A DNA stretch of 57,994 nucleotides from WJKG01 sp964627305 (lineage in GTDB: Bacteria; Zixibacteria; MSB-5A5; GN15; FEB-12). Below, piece by piece: positions 52,601 through 57,994 of this stretch (position 1 is the stretch's first letter; each line of letters begins with the position of its first letter). Below the pieces are notes generated by a model that saw nothing but the letters and a program-made list of their open reading frames with translations, was not told the DNA's origin and searched no databases. The stretch covers positions 1-57,994 of the forward strand of contig CAZVHP010000013.1 of NCBI GenBank assembly GCA_964627305.1, in the 5' to 3' direction. The position numbers and the translations under genes were made by a program.

Positions 52601-53473
52601 ATGAAAACACTCAAGAACACTATCATCGGCCTGACTTTGGTTCTGGCCTTTAGCTCAGTCTCATTTGGGCAGAGCAACCCCTGCAATCCGTGCGGCGGGA
52701 AAAACATGAAAGCGACGAGCGATCACAACGGTCAGGTCTTCTCGGTCGAAGATCCGATGGGTCGCAACACGGTGACCTTCAAGAGCACCGCTCCGCTTGA
52801 AGACATCGTCGGAACTTCCAACCAGATCACCGGCCAACTCGTTTTCGATCCGAACAATCCTAAAGCAGGCGGTTACGGTGAGCTGGCAGTTCCGATAAAG
52901 ACTCTGAATACGGGCATACCGCTTCGCGATGAACATCTTGCCGGCGCCGACTGGCTCAATGCCGACAAGAACCCGAACATCGAGTTCACAATTACGGAAG
53001 TGAAGAACGTCAAGGAAGTGAAGAGCACCAAAGACGCCAAGACCTTCGAGGTGACCGCTGTCGGCGATTTCTCCCTCAATGGCAAGACCAAACGTATCAG
53101 CGTGCCTGCTCGGATTACCTATCTGCAGGAATCAGAAGCGACCAAACAGCGCCTGCCCGGCGATCTACTGGCCGCCCGCACAACCTTTGAAGTTGCCCTG
53201 GCAGATTTCGGTATCACCGGCCCAAAAGGGATGAACTTGATCGGCAGCAAGGTCGGCGAGAAGGTCGAAATTGATCTCAGCCTGGTGGCATCATCGGCCG
53301 GCGGTACAATGGCAGGCAATCCCTGCGGCGGCAAAGCCGCGATGAATCCCTGTGGAAATAAAGCACAAATGACCAAAGCGTCAGCCGGTAATCCCTGTGG
53401 TCAAAAGGCAGCCAATCCTTGTGGCGAAAAGAAACCTCAGAATCCCTGTAACCCCTGCGGTGGGAAGAAGTAA
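52601..53473 (+). CDS. Exported YceI-like lipocalin with Cys-rich NPCG tail
   Basis: 290 residues. A signal peptide (LKNTIIGLTLVLAFSSVSFG) is followed directly by SNPCNPCGGKNMK. The YceI beta-barrel follows: GQVFSVEDPMGRNTVTFKST, LAVPIKTLNTGIPLRDEHLA, NPNIEFTITEVKNV and a KTFEVTAVGDFSLNGKTK strand. After the barrel (about residue 232) comes a low-complexity tail with six Cys in NPCG(G/N/Q/E)K units, ending NPCNPCGGKK, almost the same as the mature N-terminus. YceI proteins bind polyisoprenoid-like lipids; the Cys tail suggests metal binding or thiol cross-linking. ATG 52601 has an AGGAG site. Confidence 0.9.
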   Translation: MKTLKNTIIGLTLVLAFSSVSFGQSNPCNPCGGKNMKATSDHNGQVFSVEDPMGRNTVTFKSTAPLEDIVGTSNQITGQLVFDPNNPKAGGYGELAVPIKTLNTGIPLRDEHLAGADWLNADKNPNIEFTITEVKNVKEVKSTKDAKTFEVTAVGDFSLNGKTKRISVPARITYLQESEATKQRLPGDLLAARTTFEVALADFGITGPKGMNLIGSKVGEKVEIDLSLVASSAGGTMAGNPCGGKAAMNPCGNKAQMTKASAGNPCGQKAANPCGEKKPQNPCNPCGGKK

Positions 53474-53518
53474 TCGAAGCAGCGTGTCGTGATTACTCGA
53501 ACCGAAAGGACAGGAATT

Positions 53519-54625
53519 ATGAAAACGAAGAACACAGCAATAAACAATCGGGAGAGGGTGAACAAGAGCCCTCTCTCTTCCCTGAGAAAATCATTGACGT
53601 CAGGATTACTGGCAGCCGCGGCAGTAATGCTCGTCAGCGTCGCATCGGGCAATGTGCAGGCAGAAGTCTCCAAAGCAACGACCACTACACAGACCAGTGC
53701 GAAGGATATGGTCTTGATCAAAGGCGGCGAGTTCTTGATGGGAAATGAAGGCGCCTATGCTGATGAATTGCCCCGACACACGGTTCGACTCAGTTCATTT
53801 TATCTCGATGCTCACGAAGTCACTAATGCCCAGTTTGCGAATTTCGTGAAAGCAACCGGGTATATCACCCAGGCTGAACGGGATGGTCACTGCTGGGCAT
53901 ACTTTGAGGGTGAAACCGACTGGCAGTATGCTGCCGGGACCGACTGGCGTCACCCCCAGGGTCCGACGTCTTCTATTAAAGACAAGATGAACCATCCGGT
54001 GGTTTGTGTCTCGTGGGAAGATGCTGCTGCCTATGCCAGGTGGGCTGGAAAACGATTGCCAACTGAGGCTGAGTGGGAATATGCCGCGCGCGCTGGAGCA
54101 GTTGGACACTTCGTGGCTAATACCGGGAGTAATCAACATGGGCATACCACTCATTCCAACGCCAGTCATGCGGTGGCAGTATCCGATCGATCTCCATCAT
54201 CCAAGAGTCATGGTACCGGTGGGCATCATCAGGTGACCGGTTCTCAGAATAACCTGATCACAGTCGAAGCTAACATCTGGGAAGGACACTGGCCGGAGCA
54301 TAACGCACTCAGTGATGGATTCTACTATACGGCTCCGGTCGAGTCCTTCGCCGCCAACGCCTGGGGAGTTTACGATATGCTCGGCAATGTCTGGGAGTGG
54401 ACAGCCGACTGGTATGATTCATCATATTACGCAGTTTCTCCCATGGTTGATCCGCTTGGTCCGGCAACCGGCCAAAACCGTGTGGCGCGCGGTGGCAGTT
54501 GGTTCTGCAGTCCCAATTACTGCGGCGCTTATTCTTCTCACTACCGGGGTGCCAGCCCGCCGGATCATGCCTTCAACAACGTCGGATTCCGTTGTGCGAT
54601 GGATATGTCCGAAAGCAAAGAGTGA
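53519..54625 (+). CDS. Exported FGE-sulfatase (SUMF1) domain protein with catalytic Cys pair
   Basis: 368 residues from ATG 53519 (SD AAGGA). A hydrophobic export segment (SGLLAAAAVMLVSVASGNVQA) is followed by the SUMF1 domain: VLIKGGEFLMGNEGAYADEL, FYLDAHEVTNAQFANFVKAT, VCVSWEDAAAYARWAGKRLP, TEAEWEYAAR, GNVWEWTADWY and ARGGSWFCSPNYCGAY. The last contains CxxxxC, the copper-binding catalytic Cys pair of true formylglycine-generating enzymes; many SUMF1-domain proteins lack it. A His/Ser-rich insertion (NQHGHTTHSNASHAV and on) is unusual. No sulfatase is in the window. It could be a periplasmic FGE or a copper-dependent oxidase with another target. Confidence 0.88.
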   Translation: MKTKNTAINNRERVNKSPLSSLRKSLTSGLLAAAAVMLVSVASGNVQAEVSKATTTTQTSAKDMVLIKGGEFLMGNEGAYADELPRHTVRLSSFYLDAHEVTNAQFANFVKATGYITQAERDGHCWAYFEGETDWQYAAGTDWRHPQGPTSSIKDKMNHPVVCVSWEDAAAYARWAGKRLPTEAEWEYAARAGAVGHFVANTGSNQHGHTTHSNASHAVAVSDRSPSSKSHGTGGHHQVTGSQNNLITVEANIWEGHWPEHNALSDGFYYTAPVESFAANAWGVYDMLGNVWEWTADWYDSSYYAVSPMVDPLGPATGQNRVARGGSWFCSPNYCGAYSSHYRGASPPDHAFNNVGFRCAMDMSESKE

Positions 54626-54636
54626 AGAGGTGAATT

Positions 54637-54984
54637 ATGAATAAGCAAGCCAAGATTGTTCTGTCGATCGTTGCCATACTGACCCTTGCGGCTTTGGTTA
54701 CCTGGCAGGCGACTGGAGGCGACTGGTACACCAAATACGAAGTGGTGGAGCAAGTGGAGTCTAAGGCCGACCCGAACGATCCCCTGGTGGCTGCCGGGTT
54801 CTATGAAAACGGTACGACTACTCAGACACTCACCCGCGATGAGTTCCGATTTGGTCTGTTGCCAACTCCAGCAGGTGTATTCGATAAGCACGCCCTATCA
54901 GTGGCATCTGTCACCGGACCGCTCTGGGTTTTGGGTATTGGGTTTGCATGGCTACAAAGACGTCGGAACCGACATGCTACGTAG
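54637..54984 (+). CDS. Small membrane protein, two TM segments, unknown function
   Basis: 115 residues. TM1 is IVLSIVAILTLAALVTWQA; an extracytoplasmic loop of ~60 residues follows (DWYTKYEVVEQVESKADPND, TRDEFRFGLLPTPAGVFDKH); TM2 is VTGPLWVLGIGFAWLQ, ending in basic RRRNRHAT. SD AGAGG precedes the ATG, 11 bases after the FGE-like gene, so the two are probably co-transcribed. I do not recognise a family. Confidence 0.75.
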   Translation: MNKQAKIVLSIVAILTLAALVTWQATGGDWYTKYEVVEQVESKADPNDPLVAAGFYENGTTTQTLTRDEFRFGLLPTPAGVFDKHALSVASVTGPLWVLGIGFAWLQRRRNRHAT

Positions 54985-55054
54985 CGTCAAAATGTGTCTA
55001 CGAATTTATTAAGGCTGCAAGAAACACATGAAAGTTGACTGAGAAAGGTAGGAA

Positions 55055-55798
55055 ATGTTAAACGAGAAACAAGAACAGTTGTGCAGCTCAAGTAAATGGG
55101 ATTTTTCCGACCTTCGGGCAATATTCCTGAACTGTACTCTGAAGAGATCACCTGAGTTGTCACACACCAATGGACTCTGGGAGATAAGCAAATCAATTCT
55201 GGAGAAAAACAAAGTCCAAACCGACGAACTCAGAGTTGTTGACTACGACATCGCGTATGGTGTCTGGCCGGACATGACCGACCACGGCTGGGACAAAGAC
55301 GACTGGCCTGAAGTCTACGATCGAGTGATGAAATCGGATATAATTATTATCGGATCAGCAATATGGCTGGGCGACAAGACGTCCGTATGCACCAAGCTGA
55401 TCGAGCGTCTCTATGGTAATTCAGGCCTTCTGAACGAACATGGCCAGTATGCCTACTACGGCAAGGTAGGCGGATGCTTGATTACCGGAAATGAAGACGG
55501 TGCAAAGCATTGTGCCATGAATATCCTCTATTCTTTGCAGCACTTGGGGATGATAATTCCACCTCAGGCTGACGCTGCCTGGCTCGGTGAGGCTGGTCCG
55601 GGACCATCGTATCTTGATGAAGGTTCGGGCGGTCCGGAAAACGACTTTACCAACCGTAACACCACATTCATGACGTGGAATTTGATGCATCTGGCCCGCA
55701 TCATGAAGGATGGCGGCGGCTTACCGGTACACGGCAATCAGCGCTCGAAGTGGGATGCCGGCTGCCGTTTTGATTTTCCGAATCCCGAGTACCGATAA
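55055..55798 (+). CDS. Flavodoxin-like NAD(P)H-dependent FMN reductase family protein (paralogue 2)
   Basis: 247 residues with the same motifs as the copy at 26398 (AIFLNCTLKRSPELSHT, IIIGSAIWLGDKTSVC, YYGKVGGCLITGNEDGAK). By hand count it differs at 36 positions, mostly in the first 100 residues; the flavin-binding and C-terminal parts are nearly unchanged. It lies in the ECF-controlled plus-strand series. An AGGTAGGA site precedes the ATG. It probably supplies reducing power to neighbouring thiol or peroxide enzymes; the substrate is unknown. Confidence 0.85.
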   Translation: MLNEKQEQLCSSSKWDFSDLRAIFLNCTLKRSPELSHTNGLWEISKSILEKNKVQTDELRVVDYDIAYGVWPDMTDHGWDKDDWPEVYDRVMKSDIIIIGSAIWLGDKTSVCTKLIERLYGNSGLLNEHGQYAYYGKVGGCLITGNEDGAKHCAMNILYSLQHLGMIIPPQADAAWLGEAGPGPSYLDEGSGGPENDFTNRNTTFMTWNLMHLARIMKDGGGLPVHGNQRSKWDAGCRFDFPNPEYR

Positions 55799-55841
55799 GC
55801 GATTATACTGTGGGAAGCGAAGAATCTCGGAGGCTGATATA

Positions 55842-56177
55842 GTGCTTGTTGAAGTCCTGATATTTGAAGGCTGCCCTAACGCAGAAGGAACGGAACAGAT
55901 GGTACGTGACGCCGTGAAAGCATTGAATACAGCAGCCGACATCGAGGTCGTAAAGGTTGTCGACAACGAGGACGCCGTCGCGAAACGATTCCTCGGCTCA
56001 CCGTCAATCCGAATCAATGGAAGGGATATTGAAGTAGACGAGGATGACACGACTAAGTACTCGATGCGGTGTCGGGTTTACCGCAGCGGTGAACAATCGA
56101 GTGGAGTTCCACCAAAGGAGCTATTACTTTCGGCGCTGGCAAAAGCAGCTGGTCACGGGAATGGCTGTGATGTATAA
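55842..56177 (+). CDS. Thioredoxin-fold DF-family protein
   Basis: 111 residues from GTG 55842 (SD GGAGG). VEVLIFEGCPNAEGTEQMV, VKVVDNEDAVAKRFLGSPSI and RINGRDIEVDEDD match the small cytosolic thioredoxin-like DF family, whose active site has CPN instead of CxxC. It also has a C-terminal Cys (GHGNGCDV). Some relatives are selenoproteins; here the position is Cys. Its end overlaps the start of the epimerase gene. Confidence 0.8.
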   Translation: MLVEVLIFEGCPNAEGTEQMVRDAVKALNTAADIEVVKVVDNEDAVAKRFLGSPSIRINGRDIEVDEDDTTKYSMRCRVYRSGEQSSGVPPKELLLSALAKAAGHGNGCDV

Positions 56178-56913
56178 ACTCCTTTTTGCCACATTAAACG
56201 GCGTTGCAGTTCCCGCTGTCACGACTGAACAGATGCGGGATGTTGATCGCATTGCTGTCGAGGAAACCGGCCCCAACCTGTTCCAGATGATGGAAAACGC
56301 CGGACGAAGCCTGGCCATACAGGCGATTGACATGATCGGTGATAACTGGAAGCAGCCTCGTATATTGATACTGGCTGGGACCGGTGGAAATGGCGGAGGC
56401 GGTATCTGCGCCGCTCGGCATTTGACAAATAGGGGAGCCAATGTCGGATTGGTTCTGACTAATGAGAAGAAGCTGAATAGTGCGGCGGCGTGGCAAGCCC
56501 ACATATATGCTGCCGCTGGCGGACGGTTTATTGACCCCGCAGATTTGGCGGGTGAGAATCCAAATCTAATAATCGATACAGTTATTGGCTATAGTCTTAA
56601 GGGTGCACCGGGCGGAATAGCCAAAGATCTGATCGGCTGGTGTAATAGTCAAGCGGTGCCGGTGCTGTCACTCGATATCCCCTCAGGTATTGATTCGACA
56701 ACTGCAGAAACTCCCGGAATTTATGTCAATGCTACCCGTACGATGACCCTGGCGTTACCCAAGATTGGTCTGATCAATCCAGCCGCCGGAGAAATTATGC
56801 TGGCAGATATTGGTATACCCGCCACAACATTCGATCAAGCCGGAATTAGTTATCAGTCACCTTTCGGTGGCGATTTCATGATTCCATTGCGCCGCACAAA
56901 TGCCGGCCGCTGA
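56161..56913 (+). CDS. NAD(P)H-hydrate epimerase (YjeF N-terminal domain)
   Basis: 250 residues from ATG 56161, overlapping the previous gene by 17 bases. Family motifs: VTTEQMRDVDRIAVEE, FQMMENAGRSLA, ILAGTGGNGGGGICAARHL, LIIDTVIGYSLKGAPGG and SLDIPSGIDSTT. It epimerises damaged NAD(P)HX. The ADP-dependent dehydratase domain found in bacterial NnrE-NnrD fusions is absent here. An NADH-repair enzyme fits a stress locus with a flavin reductase. Confidence 0.92.
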   Translation: MAVMYKLLFATLNGVAVPAVTTEQMRDVDRIAVEETGPNLFQMMENAGRSLAIQAIDMIGDNWKQPRILILAGTGGNGGGGICAARHLTNRGANVGLVLTNEKKLNSAAAWQAHIYAAAGGRFIDPADLAGENPNLIIDTVIGYSLKGAPGGIAKDLIGWCNSQAVPVLSLDIPSGIDSTTAETPGIYVNATRTMTLALPKIGLINPAAGEIMLADIGIPATTFDQAGISYQSPFGGDFMIPLRRTNAGR

Positions 56914-56922
56914 TATGTTCTT

Positions 56923-57696
56923 CTAATCAGCCTTCTTCAACGCAGCTAGAATGTCTGCTGGCTCCGCACGGAGCTTGTAATCCGGATCGAGAAAAGCAAA
57001 TATGATCTTCCCGTTCCTATCGACAACATAAGTGGCTGACAGTGGCAATTCAGCCTTATCGGTGCCGTAGTAAGTTTTCAGATCGAATCCTCGCTCGGAC
57101 ATGACCTTTTGAATGACTTGAGGAACCTCATACACAATTCCGAACTTGCGTGACGCAATCAGCGCTGTATCGCTGAGTACCGGATAGGTAAGACTGTCCT
57201 TCTGTTCGACCTCGAGAGAGCGATCCGGCGGCTCACCGGAAATAGCCACCATCGACGCTCCCAGCGATTCAAACTCAGGGAGATATTCCTGCAGGGCGTG
57301 CAGATAGAGGTTGCAGTAGGGGCACCAGGCACCCCGGTAGAAGACAATCACGAGAGCGCCGTCAGATAGAAGGTCATTGCTGGAGACCATCTTCCCATGC
57401 GCATCGGGTAACTCGAACAAGGGCATCTTATCGCCAACGTCCAGCGCTGTAGTGGTGATTCCAGACCTGATCAGTTCCTCCAATCCCTCTCGACTTGCTT
57501 TCTTGAAGTCAGCTGGGGTCTTTTGTGACGACTGCTCCGCTCTGGCTTTGAGCAGAGCCTCTACCGGCCGCGAAGATGAGTCAGAGCCATTACTTCCTTT
57601 GACTGATTCGGCGAATGTCGCGGAACCGACACTCAGCGAGAAAATCGTGAGAAAGACCATCGATTTCGCCGAAGTGAATCTAATCGCGTATTTCAT
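56923..57696 (-). CDS. Exported AhpC/TSA-type peroxiredoxin-like protein
   Basis: 257 residues. A signal-like N-terminus (SMVFLTIFSLSVGSATFA) is followed by a thioredoxin-fold domain with VGDKMPLFELPDAHGKMVSS, the CxxC site in VIVFYRGAWCPYCNLYLHAL, and ATYVVDRNGKIIFAFLDPDY. This is the AhpC/TSA-type family with WCPYC. It is convergent with the epimerase gene (9-base gap). A periplasmic peroxide-reducing role fits the neighbouring AhpD-like proteins. Confidence 0.9.
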   Translation of the reverse strand: MKYAIRFTSAKSMVFLTIFSLSVGSATFAESVKGSNGSDSSSRPVEALLKARAEQSSQKTPADFKKASREGLEELIRSGITTTALDVGDKMPLFELPDAHGKMVSSNDLLSDGALVIVFYRGAWCPYCNLYLHALQEYLPEFESLGASMVAISGEPPDRSLEVEQKDSLTYPVLSDTALIASRKFGIVYEVPQVIQKVMSERGFDLKTYYGTDKAELPLSATYVVDRNGKIIFAFLDPDYKLRAEPADILAALKKAD

Positions 57697-57994
57697 ACAT
57701 TGGTATCCCTTACAATGAGTTACGTAATTATACTCTAATTCAATTTATACCAAATATGTCCCATATTGTTCCACGTTCGGACTCCCAGTGTGATCGTTTG
57801 TTTCGCTCGTTGTAGTGCGTTAACGGATTGTTTTCCAACGTGTTCCACTCATGCTGGAGTAGCTGATACGTACCTGGAATTTGAACTCAACAAAAGTATG
57901 GGGAGAGTGATATTGGGGCCGCTTTGATTGAAAAGAGAGGAGTTCATGTCAAGAGTTGTGTAAATTGTTTTTTCAAGCAGCGTGCTTTTCGGCC
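57697..57994. other. Right-edge intergenic region
   Basis: An AT-rich upstream region of the peroxiredoxin gene and the second copy of the dispersed repeat. No gene is seen before the window ends. Confidence 0.5.
57833..57925 (+). repeat. Right copy of the ~93-bp dispersed repeat
   Basis: Same length and order as 49731-49823, with the 26-base identical core from 57900. It continues into the 20-bp sequence also found at 13189-13208. Any inverted partner would lie beyond the window. Confidence 0.75.

Overview
The window is 58 kb of moderately GC-rich chromosomal DNA from a Gram-negative-type bacterium: it encodes Sec signal peptides, lipoproteins and periplasmic copper enzymes. The gene set (clade-II-like N2O reduction, a [NiFe]-hydrogenase/heterodisulfide reductase complex, a NuoEF/GltD/glutamate-synthase complex, sigma-54 and ECF control, type II-C CRISPR-Cas9) points to a metabolically flexible anaerobe or facultative denitrifier. 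An uncultivated FCB/Zixibacteria-like lineage is my best guess, but it is inference and not shown by any marker gene here.

Layout. 0-0.1 kb: IS21 istB remnant. 0.3-6.9 kb: a sigma-54 activator divergent from a sigma-54 promoter that drives a Cache histidine kinase, a double-receiver protein, a DASS transporter and a receiver-CBS protein. 7.3-13.1 kb: a complete type II-C CRISPR-Cas locus with 18 identical repeats, cas2, cas1, cas9, and a tracrRNA gene with visible promoter and terminator. 13.3-26.0 kb: GAF-histidine kinase and NtrC-type regulator, then a sigma-54 promoter and an operon for NuoE, a NuoF-GltD fusion, a NuoG-like ferredoxin protein, a glutamate-synthase-like flavoprotein and a PEP-synthase-like protein. 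26.4-39.4 kb: NO/N2O island with RIC, a DUF438-hemerythrin-PAS protein, DUF1858/DUF2249, a heme-copper oxidase homologue lacking O2-reductase active-site residues, nosY-F-D-L, a membrane protein, nosZ, cytochrome c and an Rrf2 regulator. 40.3-40.6 kb: tRNA-Val and tRNA-Asp. 40.7-48.8 kb: hdrCBA-mvhDGA, protease, hypA, hypB. 49.7-57.9 kb: an ECF sigma/anti-sigma locus bounded by two copies of a ~93 bp repeat. It carries an AhpD-like selenoprotein, a second AhpD-like protein, a 41-residue Cys peptide, a Cys-tailed YceI protein, an exported FGE-like protein, a flavodoxin-like reductase, NAD(P)HX epimerase and a peroxiredoxin.

Most interesting points. (1) Each CRISPR repeat contains a near-consensus promoter, TTGACT-N16-TACATT. 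The tracrRNA anti-repeat, read on the other strand, is a promoter aimed at cas9, face to face with the tracrRNA promoter. (2) An in-frame UGA replaces the second Cys of the CxxC motif of an AhpD-like protein and is followed by a bSECIS-like hairpin. (3) The motif TGTAACGC-N13-GCGACTAA occurs upstream of two transcription units beside the ECF sigma gene and defines a likely regulon. (4) A heme-copper oxidase homologue with H-to-N, Y-to-L and HH-to-QH changes sits beside nos and NO-repair genes and may be a non-canonical NO reductase. (5) Two well-formed sigma-54 promoters lie next to their likely activators.
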